The notes below the pieces were generated by a model, which was not told the DNA's origin, ran no database searches, and saw only the letters and a program-made list of their open reading frames with translations. From contig NC_046676.1 of the NCBI RefSeq assembly GCF_003369915.1, forward strand, positions 13,994,001 through 14,058,000: a stretch of DNA of 64,000 nucleotides, given 5' to 3'. A program made the position numbers and the translations under genes. Of the stretch, positions 13,892 to 24,298 are shown piece after piece. Source of the stretch: Drosophila miranda (lineage: Eukaryota > Arthropoda > Insecta > Diptera > Drosophilidae). How positions within the stretch are numbered: the first letter of the stretch is position 1; each line of letters opens with the position of its first letter.

Positions 13892-15001
13892 CGAGGGGGA
13901 ACGTTGTGAGTTGCTGCGGACACCGCAACTCTACGGTTATACCCGATACTAAGTCAGTATGGCTCTCCTCCGGCAGACGCCGCTAATATTAAACGACACG
14001 ACAAAGAGAGAGACAGAAAATCAGTCTGAGCGTGACGTCGGGCGCTGCGTAGCCACTGAAAATTGATTTCTTGCTTTTGGCTACAAAAATGATCCGATCT
14101 GATCCAGATTCAGCAATCTGATAGATATGGTCATTATCTATGATTCTGCGTTTTTAGTTTTCTCGAATGTGCAATATTGTGGATGCAACAGATTTTCGTC
14201 TTTTGTGGGGGCGGAAGGGGGTGGGGCGAAATTCTGAGATATACGTTTTATAGTGAGATCTAACAGAAGTGCGGATACCAAATTTGGTTACTCTAGCCTT
14301 AATAGTCTCTGAGATTTGTGGATGCCCCAGATTTTCGTCCTTTGCGGGGGCGGAAGGGGGTGTGGCGAAATTTGGACACAAAACGGTCAAGGTCCGATAT
14401 CACAGGAGTGTGGATACCAAATTTGGTTGCTCTGGCTCTTATAGGTTCTGAGATCCTTGAACTCATATTTTGCAATTGACAAAACCGACCATGAAACCTG
14501 TGTGTTAGAGAGAGACAGAGCGAGAAAGAATGAAATTGTTTTCTTGATTCTGGCTATAATCATTATTCGATCTGGTTCAGATTTTGCACTGTAGAAGATA
14601 TGGTCATCCTCACCGATTCTGCGTTTTTGGTTTTATCGTATCTTTAAAAATGTGGATGCCACAGATTTTCGTCCTTTGTGGGGGCGGAAGTGGGCGGGGC
14701 GAAGTTTTGAAATATTTTTGTAGCAGTGACATATCACAGAAGTCTGGATCCAAAACATCGTTGCTATAGCTCTTATAGTCTTTGAGCACTAGGCGCTGAA
14801 GGGGACGGACGGACGGACGGACGGACGGACGGACGGACGGACAGACGGACAGACAGACAGGGCTCAATCGACTCGGCTATTGATGCTGATCAAGAATATA
14901 TATACTTTATGGGGTCGGAAACGATTCCTTCTGGACGTTACACACATCCACTTTTACCACAAATCTAATATACCCCAATACTCATTTTGAGTATCGGGTA
15001 T
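13892..15001 (+). mobile_element. ISY/SGM/DINE-1-type Helitron-like element, first copy
   Basis: Copies A and C have uninterrupted sequence here (CGACAAAAAACATAAAC), so this 1110-bp block is an insertion in an A-run with no clear target duplication. It has no coding capacity. A 13-base subterminal sequence, TATACCCGATACT (13938-13950), recurs inverted at 14990-15002 as AGTATCGGGTATA. Internal repeats contain GGGGGCGGAAG, and a (GGAC)n microsatellite lies at about 14807-14850. This layout matches the non-autonomous Helitron-like DINE-1/SGM/ISY group known from obscura-group flies. A GAGAGAGACAG motif is at about 14005. Family assignment is from memory; the strand is not determined. Confidence 0.65.
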
Positions 15002-15992
15002 AAAAACATAAACAATGAAACAAAAAAAGCAAAAAGAAAAACAATGTTGTCAAACACTCCAATTTCCCCCAATTTAAATTTATATAAAACAACCATAAAC
15101 ACATAAGAAACTTTCCCCGCATCCCTCGATTGGCTGCCGATCGGAGCAAGCATCGAAAATAAAAACGAAAATTATGCAACTCAAAAACAACCGAAACCCA
15201 GAAACTTATTAACTTCCTTCAGCATATCTTTAGGATACACTCACTTCCACGTTGCAATCAATCTTTAAATACATACATAAATACCTAACATAGAACAGCC
15301 CGTAGCATAGCAATACGATGCAATATGTAATTCATGCATTTAACAACTAAAACGGTTCTCAAAATGGAAACGAATCCGAACAGAGCAGAGTAAAAACAAA
15401 AGATAATCGGAAAGAAAATGTTGAACAAGCAACTAATGTACGAATTTAATTTCGTTTTTGTTTAGAACTAAACAATAAAATTTGCTATATTATATACATA
15501 AAATGATTTTGTACTGTTAGCCGTTAGGTTGCTCTGGATTGAGGAATAGGAAATACAGAGATCAGTGTATAATTTCTAGAGTTATTCATGATCTCGGCAT
15601 GTATTCTGGTTCTCTTCAAAATTGGGGTAGTTTGACCGGAATTTAAATTGAAATTTGTGCTTTTTAGTGTGACCATATTTTCCAATTGTTATCGATACCA
15701 TCGAAATTAGATTTTTTCTGCATACTTTAGAGCACTGGAAATACCATTAAATCGGAGGGAATTTTAAGAAACATTAAAAACTGAACATGTGATTTCTTTC
15801 CTGCAAGCGTGGATTTAGAAATAATAATATGCCATATTATTTAAGAAAAGATAGAATATACATAAATGAGAATATAAGTTTATTAACATTTTTACATATA
15901 TACAAACTGATGGCTACATACTACAGTACAGGTAACTGGCTGACTAAGATGTACGTTTAATCCTAGAAAAAAAAATCGAAAATCTCATACAA
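15002..15992 (+). other. Copy B 3' flank continuing after the ISY-like insertion
   Basis: Matches 5640-6640 of the A/B spacer with a few substitutions. It breaks off at CTCATACAA (15984-15992), where LINE-1 begins. No gene seen; an AATAAA poly(A) signal is at about 15474. Confidence 0.8.
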
Positions 15993-15995
15993 TCC

Positions 15996-16475
15996 GTGGT
16001 GTCCGCAAGTTCGCTAGTTGTCCCGTCTATACCGATCCCACCAGTAAATAGACGTTCCGGACCTCCGGATATTGCCACCACAGGTACTAGGCCTGTGGTG
16101 ACTAAACCACTGGTGGGAGTCCCACCAAAACGACAAGTTTTTGTTTCACGGCTGGCCCCTGACCTCACATCTAATGATGTAATTGCTTTTATTCAAAGCA
16201 AAATAAAAGCCGTGGGTTTAAAGGTGGAGAAATTTAACTTCTCTTATGCCAGGGAGATAGCCTCGTTTAAGATAAGCATCTCCCCAACTCAATTTGACAC
16301 CATTTGCTCCGCCAAATTTTGGCCGGAGCATTTGGTGGTGAAGGAGTTTAAGGCTAAGAAGAAGAATAGGCCCCCCATATCCCTTCCAAACCTTTCCAGT
16401 GTGCCACCCTCAACCTCAACCTCAACTTCCTCTTCCTCAACTTCCCGTCTTGCTTCCACCTTTCCAAAAAACTAA
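15996..16475 (+). pseudogene. LINE-1 ORF1 fragment (C-terminal part)
   Basis: About 159 codons open to a TAA at 16473-16475. The segment RQVFVSRLAPDLTSNDVIAF, followed by KFNFSYAREIASFKI and FWPEHLVVKEF, resembles the C-terminal part of LINE-2 ORF1 (IFVSRLIPEAT, FSFKHKRNISSFKI, IWPEHTIVHEF). This is probably an RNA-binding fold of ORF1p. The N-terminal zinc-finger part is missing. The end is serine/threonine-rich. Confidence 0.75.
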
Positions 16476-16510
16476 CTTCTCTTTTAGTAACCTATCAGAA
16501 TGTAAGAGGC

Positions 16511-19303
16511 TTGCGTAGTAAGCTCAGCATTCTTTTCCGGGATAGTGTTGCATTTGCTTCCCACGTTATTGTGTTTACTGAAACCTGGTTAAAGCCGGAC
16601 ATTCTTAGTTCCGAGGTTTTGGCAGGTCGGTACACAACTTTTAGAAAGGACCGTTCGTCTCGACGGGCAGGGGGGGTTCTAATTGCAGTGGACTCTTACT
16701 TCACGTCGGAACACTTCACAGTCCAAGTTCAACAGGAACTGGAATTCCTGTGTGTAAAACTGATTCTTCCCGCTTTCGCTATATTCATTACTTGCTCGTA
16801 TAGCCCACCTTCTTCGGATATTTCAATTTATGAGCAGCACTTGTCCGCTTTAACCGCTGTTTCTTCCTCGCTATCTGATAAAGATCGTATGATAGTTCTT
16901 GGTGACTTCAACTTGCCAGGAACTGTTTGGTCTTCGGTAAACGAGTCTAGTATCCTAGTGCCCATGTCACGACATGACTTTGTTGACGGCTTGCTTGACC
17001 TATCCCTGTCTCAAGTCAACCATGTGAATAATTCCTTGGGTCGATTGCTTGATCTGTGCTTTGTATCGGATCCGACCATAGTGTTGTTAACCCGAGCCCT
17101 TCCGCTCACTATACCTGAAGACGCCTACCACCCTACTTTCGAGGTGTCGGTAGATATAGGACCAACTGTATTGGATCGGTCGAGTAGGCTGCCCGAACGT
17201 GTCCGCTGCTTTCGTAAAGCCGAGTTTGCGAAGCTTAATAACCTCATTAGGGATTTTGATTGGTCCGCTTTGTACTTGTGCACTGATATCATAAAAGGCA
17301 CAAACATTTTTTACAATGCTCTTGGCACATTTTTCGATTCTTGTGTCCCGCTTTCTTGTCCGACTAGATCTGGAAAACCCCCTTGGTTTACCAAAGAGTT
17401 ATCCAGTCTAAAAAACTTAAAATCAAGACTTTATAAAAAATTTCAAGAAGTGGGTTCTCCTACTTCTCACTCTCGCTATGTATTAGCTCGATCAAACTTT
17501 TCAGTTCTTAATGCTCAATGCTATAAGAACTACCTATCTCGATGCAGGATACGTTTTTCTCAGGACCCTAAACAGTTTTACAGCTTCGTAAACAGTAAGC
17601 GTAGAACGTCCGCACACCCATCCTCGCTATCATTTTGTAATACGTCGGCAAATAATGATCAGGCAATTGCCGATCTTTTTGCCCAATTCTTCCAAACCAC
17701 CTATTCTGAGGAAAGCTACTCTGGTCATCCGTACCCATACTGTTTACCGAGGTCGAACGGCATTTTCAGTCCCTTGTTAAATGAATGTTCCCTACTTCAT
17801 GATCTTCGACTAGTTAAGCCGGTGTTTTCACCGGGTCCAGACGGGGTTCCAGGTTGTGTACTCAGGTACTGCGCCGAGGCTCTGTGTGGACCTTTGCTTA
17901 AACTATTCACCCTATCCATTGATTCTTCTTGCTTCCCCCCGATCTGGAAGGAATCGTTTATAATTCCTCTCCATAAAAAAGGTAGCAAGTCTGATGCAAA
18001 AAATTATAGAGGTATAGCAAAGTTATCCGCTATTCCTAAAATGTTTGAGAGGGTTTTAACTCCGCACTTGCAACATCTCTGCAAGTCACTTATATCTCCA
18101 ACTCAGCATGGATTTATAAGGCGGCGATCAACCACCACGAACTTGTTAGAGTTTACCTCTTTCATTATTAAAGGCTTTCAAGGTAACTTACAGACGGATG
18201 TTATTTACACCGACTTTAGTAAAGCATTCGACTCTGTAAACCATTCCCTTTTAGCGCATAAACTTGACCTTTTAGGGTTTCCGCCCAACCTCCTGAGATG
18301 GATTTCTAGCTATCTTTGTTCTAGGTCTCAAAGAGTCCTCTTCAAAAACTCCCTCTCTTTCCCAGTAAAGGTTTCTTCGGGAGTACCACAAGGCAGCCAT
18401 CTAGGCCCCTTACTCTTCACACTCTTTATTAATGACTTACCTTCAGTATTAACATACTCTCGAGTACTTATGTATGCGGATGATGTTAAACTCTGTGTCC
18501 AGTACAAGGACATTTCATTTCATTCTCGCTTGCAATCCGATCTCAATAACTTTCAGTCATGGTGTTGTGCAAACTTGTTACACCTTAATGCCTCGAAATG
18601 CAAAGTTATGACATTTCATCGTTCTAGCCCTTTGTTGGCTCCTTACACCCTATTTGGTGGTTCTCTTGAGAGAATTACCCTGGTGGATGATCTGGGTGTT
18701 ATGTTAGACCCCAAGTTAAAGTTTTCCGAACACATTTCTACCATGGTAAATAAGGCCATGAGCGTGCTTGGGTTTATAAAGAGGTGGTCAAAGGAATTTG
18801 ACGACCCCTATATAACAAAGACTCTCTATACCTCGCTTGTTCGTCCGATCTTAGAATACGGCTCCTGTGTATGGTGCCCTCAGTACAAAGTACACCAGGA
18901 CCGTATAGAATCAGTACAGAAAAACTTTTTACTCTTTGCTCTGCGGGGCCTTAACTGGGATGCGGGTGTAAGACTCCCATCTTACTCTAGTAGACTACTA
19001 TTAGTAAACCTCCCATCCTTAGTTAACCGTAGAAAAATGCTTGGTGTGATATTTATGCACAACTTGATCAGGGGTGACATAGACAGCCCTGATCTGTTGA
19101 GCCGCATAAACTTCACGATTCCTATTAGACTGACTAGAAATTTTATACCGTTGTTCCTTCCACTTTGTAGATCGAATTATTCCTTGCATGAACCGTTTAG
19201 GGTCTTATGCTCGGATTATAATTCCCTCTACCATATTATATCCACCACTAATTCTCTTCCTCTTATTAAATTATTAATCCTTACACACCTTTCTATTAAT
19301 TAG
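16511..19303 (+). CDS. LINE-1 ORF2: endonuclease and reverse transcriptase
   Basis: A 930-codon open frame, in fact open from about 16478; no ATG is near the expected start, and 16511 is a TTG. An apurinic-type endonuclease comes first (YQNVRGL just upstream, FTETWL, GDFNLPG). The reverse transcriptase follows (TDFSKAFDSVNH, SGVPQGSHLGPLLF, MYADDVKL catalytic aspartates). The protein would nick target DNA and copy its own RNA. No internal stop or frameshift is visible. Unlike LINE-2, ORF1 and ORF2 do not share a TAATG junction; here the ORF1 stop is followed by CTT. Confidence 0.85.
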   Translation: MRSKLSILFRDSVAFASHVIVFTETWLKPDILSSEVLAGRYTTFRKDRSSRRAGGVLIAVDSYFTSEHFTVQVQQELEFLCVKLILPAFAIFITCSYSPPSSDISIYEQHLSALTAVSSSLSDKDRMIVLGDFNLPGTVWSSVNESSILVPMSRHDFVDGLLDLSLSQVNHVNNSLGRLLDLCFVSDPTIVLLTRALPLTIPEDAYHPTFEVSVDIGPTVLDRSSRLPERVRCFRKAEFAKLNNLIRDFDWSALYLCTDIIKGTNIFYNALGTFFDSCVPLSCPTRSGKPPWFTKELSSLKNLKSRLYKKFQEVGSPTSHSRYVLARSNFSVLNAQCYKNYLSRCRIRFSQDPKQFYSFVNSKRRTSAHPSSLSFCNTSANNDQAIADLFAQFFQTTYSEESYSGHPYPYCLPRSNGIFSPLLNECSLLHDLRLVKPVFSPGPDGVPGCVLRYCAEALCGPLLKLFTLSIDSSCFPPIWKESFIIPLHKKGSKSDAKNYRGIAKLSAIPKMFERVLTPHLQHLCKSLISPTQHGFIRRRSTTTNLLEFTSFIIKGFQGNLQTDVIYTDFSKAFDSVNHSLLAHKLDLLGFPPNLLRWISSYLCSRSQRVLFKNSLSFPVKVSSGVPQGSHLGPLLFTLFINDLPSVLTYSRVLMYADDVKLCVQYKDISFHSRLQSDLNNFQSWCCANLLHLNASKCKVMTFHRSSPLLAPYTLFGGSLERITLVDDLGVMLDPKLKFSEHISTMVNKAMSVLGFIKRWSKEFDDPYITKTLYTSLVRPILEYGSCVWCPQYKVHQDRIESVQKNFLLFALRGLNWDAGVRLPSYSSRLLLVNLPSLVNRRKMLGVIFMHNLIRGDIDSPDLLSRINFTIPIRLTRNFIPLFLPLCRSNYSLHEPFRVLCSDYNSLYHIISTTNSLPLIKLLILTHLSIN

Positions 19304-19394
19304 TAACTGTAGTGGTATTTGTACTTTGATTGCATGCTTAGTTTCTTAGTAAGTTTAGTACTAATTTTCCTCGAATGTTAGTCTAATAGCTATC

Positions 19395-19592
19395 TTTCTT
19401 GCATGTTCGCGTTTGGTTCGGCTACGCACCGCGCGTCATGCGGCAGCGCCCCTCGGTCGGTTGGGCGGGAGGAGGGCTGCGTTTTGCCTGGGATCCGCGC
19501 GTAACAGCCTTCTGCTGGTGTCACACGGGCCACTTGACGGTGCAGTAACTGCATCGCCTCTTGAAAGATGCAGTCATTGCATGTCAACGTCC
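19395..19592. other. Unidentified ~200-bp segment between LINE-1 and fragment B'
   Basis: GC-richer than its surroundings and not found elsewhere in the window. It may be the 3' end of LINE-1, a piece of another element, or filler DNA from the rearrangement. No coding signal seen. Confidence 0.5.
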
Positions 19593-19951
19593 ACACACCA
19601 TACAGCAAAATCATCCAACAGTGCGAACTAATGCCGTTCAAACTCCTATTTTAAATAGAACTTGGTTCGTGCAACTCCAACCTCTGTTCTGTTATTTTTG
19701 TATTCCCCCATGCACTGCACGTCTACCCAGAACCATCCTCTACTATATATTGTAAACCCTGATACTAATCCTGCAACTTGTATGTCTCCCTTTCCTTTAG
19801 ACGCACCGGCGGCATGGGCCTCAGCTCCAGCCGGCTCACGGGCACACCTTCATCGAAGCGCGGAGGAGGCGGTGGTGGGGGCGGCGGCGGCGGTGACGAC
19901 AGCTCATCGGTGCAGGATGAATCATTAGATAGCGAGGATTCGGGCAATTGA
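19593..19951 (+). pseudogene. zip: zip fragment B': only the last intron end and last exon
   Basis: zip sequence resumes inside the last intron (at CACACCATaCAGC) and contains the final exon 19801-19951 with TGA at 19949-19951. It encodes the glycine-rich tail and ends SLDSEDSGN, exactly like copy B and unlike the other copies. The 75-bp 3' deletion and the following ISY-like element are also shared with B. It is therefore a partial duplicate of the 3' end of copy B. It has no upstream coding exon. Confidence 0.9.
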
Positions 19952-20059
19952 CGCGTTAATTATTAGGTCAAGATCGAGAATAGGACGGAGAAGAGATGAA
20001 GAAGAGAAGAGCAAAATAAACGACGTAAACCAACAAAACCAACATTTTATAACGACAAA

Positions 20060-21185
20060 CGAGGGGGAACGTTGTGAGTTGCTGCGGACACCGCAACTCT
20101 ACGGTTATACCCGATACTAAGTCAGTATAACTCTCCTCCGGCAGACGCCGCTAATATTAAACGACACGACAAAGAGAGAGACAGAAAATCAGTCTGAGCG
20201 TGACGTCGGGCGCTGCGTAGCCACTGAAAATTGATTTCTTGCTTTTGGCTACAAAAATGATCCGATCTGATCCAGATTCAGCAATCTGATAGATATGGTC
20301 ATTATCTATGATTCTGCGTTTTTAGTTTTCTCGAATGTGCAATATTGTGGATGCAACAGATTTTCGTTCTTTGTGGGGGCGGAAGGGGGTGGGGCGAAAT
20401 TCTGAGATATACGTTTTATAGTGAGATCTAACAGAAGTGCGGATACCAAATTTGGTTACTCTAGCCTTAATAGTCTCTAAGATTTGTGGATGCCCCAGAT
20501 TTTCGTCCTTTGCGCGGGCGGAAGGGGGTGTGGCGAAATTTGGACACAAAACGGTCAAGGTCCGATATCACAGGAGTGTGGATACCAAATTTGGTTGCTC
20601 TGGCTCTTATAGGTTCTGAGATCCTTGAACTCATATTTTGCAATTGACAAAACCGACCATGAAACCTGTGTGTTAGAGAGAGACAGAGCGAGAAAGAATG
20701 AAATTGTTTTCTTGATTCTGGCTATAATCATTATTCGATCTGGTTCAGATTTTGCACTGTAGAAGATATGGTCATCCTCACCGATTCTGCGTTTTTGGTT
20801 TTATCGTATCTTTAAAAATGTGGATGCCACAGATTTTCGTTCTTTGTGGGGGCGGAAGTGGGCGGGGCGAAGTTTTGAAATATTTTTGTAGCAGTGACAT
20901 ATCACAGAAGCCTGGATCCAAAACATCGTTGCTCTAGCTCTTATAGTCTTTGAGCACTAGGCGCTGAAGGGGACGGACGGACGGACGGACGGACGGACGG
21001 ACGGACGGACGGACGGACGGACGGACAGACGGACAGACAGACAGGGCTCAATCGACTCGGCTATTGATGCTGATCAAGAATATATATACTTTATGGGGTC
21101 GGAAACGATTCCTTCTGGACGTTACACACATCCACTTTTACCACAAATCTAATATACCCCAATACTCATTTTGAGTATCGGGTAT
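20060..21185 (+). mobile_element. ISY/SGM/DINE-1-type element, second copy (co-duplicated)
   Basis: Same element at the same base of the zip 3' flank as 13892-15001, with a handful of substitutions and a longer (GGAC)n tract (about 20971-21028). The identical insertion site shows it was copied by duplication and is not an independent insertion. Confidence 0.7.
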
Positions 21186-22655
21186 AAAAACATAAACAAT
21201 GAAACAAAAAAAGCAAAAAGAAAAACAATGTTGTCAAACACTCCAATTTCCCCCAATTTAAATTTATATAAAACAACCATAAACACATAAGAAACTTTCC
21301 CCGCATCCCTCGATTGGCTGCCGATCGGAGCAAGCATCGAAAATAAAAACGAAAATTATGCAACTCAAAAACAACCGAAACCCAGAAACTTATTAACTTC
21401 CTTCAGCATATCTTTAGGATACACTCACTTCCACGTTGCAATCAATCTTTAAATACATACATAAATACCTAACATAGAACAGCCCGTAGCATAGCAATAC
21501 GATGCAATATGTAATTCATGCATTTAACAACTAAAACGGTTCTCAAAATGGAAACGAATCCGAACAGAGCAGAGTAAAAACAAAAGATAATCGGAAAGAA
21601 AATGTTGAACAAGCAACTAATGTACGAATTTAATTTCGTTTTTGTTTAGAACTAAACAATAAAATTTGCTATATTATATACATAAAATGATTTTGTACTG
21701 TTAGCCGTTAGGTTGCTCTGGATTGAGGAATAGGAAATACAGAGATCAGTGTATAATTTCTAGAGTTATTCATGATCTCGGCATGTATTCTGGTTCTCTT
21801 CAAAATTGGGGTAGTTTGACCGGAATTTAAATTGAAATTTGTGCTTTTTAGTGTGACCATCTTTTCCAATTGTTATCGATACCATCGAAATTAGATTTTT
21901 TCTGCATACTTTAGAGCACTGGAAATACCATTAAATCGGAGGGAATTTTAAGAAACATTAAAAACTGAACATGTGATTTCTTTCCTGCAAGCGTGGATTT
22001 AGAAATAATAATATGCCATATTATTTAAGAAAAGATAGAATATACATAAATGAGAATATAAGTTTATTAACATTTTTACATATATACAAACTGATGGCTA
22101 CATACTACAGTACAGGTAACTGGCTGACTAAGATGTACGTTTAATCCTAGAAAAAAAATTCGAAAATCTCATACAAGTCTGGATAATTTTCCCCGTCCCC
22201 GCCCATGACTAACTAACTAACTATCTAACTAATGGCACCCTATATGTTTTGTTGATCCTCATTTATGTATGTTTTGATGATGCATTTCCTCTCACAAAAG
22301 AGTACCTTCCAAGGGGCTCTGTGTTCTGTTTTCCCATTTCCATATCAAGACCACACATACACTTTGTACATCTGTTTAAAATCATCTCTCTGCTCACTGC
22401 TCTCTCCTCTTGCCCTCCATTCCATGCCACGCATTTTTAGAGTAGTCAAGAGGCATTTTCGGTAAAGTATGCTCTACTGTACACACCCCCCTACCCACTA
22501 TAAGTAAATCCTAAACAAAACTAAAACTAACCATACATATATACGTAATGTGAGTATACGATTTTCAGTTGTAGATGAATAGCTAGATCTAGATACATAT
22601 GATTTTAAGGCTTCCCCTTCCCATAACCTACCCAAAAAATCCTGAAAAATAACAG
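21186..22655 (+). other. Inter-unit spacer B'/C
   Basis: 3' flank plus zip intron, as in 5640-7217, but lacking the 98-bp segment equivalent to 6724-6821 (junction near 22259). Ends in the ACAG acceptor of the cassette exon. No gene seen. Confidence 0.75.
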
Positions 22656-22769
22656 ATCTATTCGGTGTTAGCGAATAAATACTTAAACGTCAAGATAGTG
22701 ACCAAGAAACAAAAACAATATAAGTATCAACGGAATATCGATATAGCAATGGAGAGTGATCAGAATGAG
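22656..22769 (+). CDS. zip: Cassette exon of zip copy C
   Basis: Identical coding content to 7218-7331, with phase-0 ends and intact acceptor and donor. The base before the acceptor region differs (AAAATAACAG), leaving a weaker pyrimidine tract. Confidence 0.6.
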
Positions 22770-24298
22770 GTAAAAGAATCCAACCGGCTGGAGCAGCCAT
22801 CGCCGCCGCCGCCGAACGGCAGAGTAGAGGAGTTTTGTCCCGTGTTCAGTACAATTTTTAGAGTAGTCTTTTGCTTGCTTTCCGTAGATTAATCCTTTGA
22901 GAACTGCATGTGGTTGTCCTTGTCCTTGTCGATTGTTTGTTGCATGTTTTCTATGTGTACATTGTGCTTTTTTTGTGTTGCTAACCCTAGACATCGTTAG
23001 AACTCTGAAGAACCTGCAATAATCTCATTCTCTTGTGTCCTCCCGCTACTCAGGGTGAACTGGAGCAACAACTGCTGCAAGCGAATCCCATACTGGAGGC
23101 CTTTGGCAATGCCAAGACCGTCAAGAACGATAATTCATCGCGTTTCGTAAGTCACACACACACACACGTTTCGATAGAGACTCTTCCAGTAATCCTTGTA
23201 TTTGTGAGCCTTTTTGTGCAGGGCAAATTCATACGGATCAATTTCGATGCCTCTGGTTTCATCTCGGGCGCCAACATCGAGACGTACCTGCTGGAGAAGT
23301 CGCGGGCCATCCGCCAAGCCAAGGACGAACGTACATTCCACATCTTCTATCAGTTGCTGGCGGGCGCCTCGCCGGAGCAGCGCGAGAAGTTCATACTCGA
23401 TGATGTCAAGTCGTATGCATTCCTGTCGAACGGCAGCCTGCCAGTGCCCGGTGTGGATGACTATGCCGAGTTCCAGGCCACCGTCAAGTCGATGAACATC
23501 ATGGGCATGACCTCGGAGGACTTCAACTCGATATTCCGTATCGTGAGCGCCGTCCTGCTGTTCGGAAGCATGAAGTTCCGGCAGGAGCGCAACAACGACC
23601 AGGCCACGCTACCCGACAACACAGTGGCCCAGAAGATTGCCCATTTGCTCGGCCTGAGTGTGACGGACATGTCGCGGGCCTTCCTCACGCCGCGCATCAA
23701 GGTGGGCCGCGACTTTGTCACCAAGGCCCAGACCAAGGAGCAGGTGGAGTTCGCTGTGGAGGCCATTGCCAAGGCCTGCTACGAGCGGATGTTCAAGTGG
23801 CTGATGAATCGCATCAATCGGTCGCTGGACCGCACCAAGCGGCAGGGGGCCTCCTTCATCGGCATCCTCGACATGGCTGGCTTCGAGATTTTCGAGCTCA
23901 ACTCGTTCGAGCAGCTGTGCATCAACTACACGAACGAGAAGCTGCAGCAGCTCTTCAACCACACCATGTTCATCCTGGAGCAGGAGGAGTACCAGCGCGA
24001 GGGCATCGAGTGGAAGTTCATTGATTTTGGGCTCGATCTGCAGCCCACCAATGACCTGATCGACAAACCGGGCGGCATCATGGCCCTGCTCGACGAGGAG
24101 TGCTGGTTCCCCAAGGCCACCGACAAGACGTTTGTCGACAAGCTCGTCTCGGCCCACTCGATGCATCCAAAGTTCATGAAGACCGACTTCCGGGGCGTGG
24201 CCGATTTTGCCATCGTCCACTATGCCGGACGGGTGGACTACTCGGCGACCAAGTGGCTGATGAAGAACATGGATCCCCTGAACGAGAACATTGTGTCG

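Larger units (their letters stand above)
15993..19394 (+). mobile_element. LINE-1: 5'-truncated non-LTR retrotransposon, CR1/Jockey-like
   Basis: It starts abruptly inside ORF1 and carries a complete-looking ORF2, so it is 5'-truncated, as is usual for target-primed reverse transcription. The 3' end is uncertain: there is no clear poly(A) or repeat tail, and the sequence after about 19394 is not recognisable. The left flank is the zip unit spacer, whereas the right flank (after 19592) is the last zip intron. The element therefore sits at a rearrangement breakpoint, not in a simple insertion site. It is related to LINE-2 (41594-46150) but clearly another family. Confidence 0.8.

Noticed and set aside
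14807..14850. CRISPR-like or satellite array
   Set aside because: Simple (GGAC)n microsatellite inside a mobile element; no spacers.
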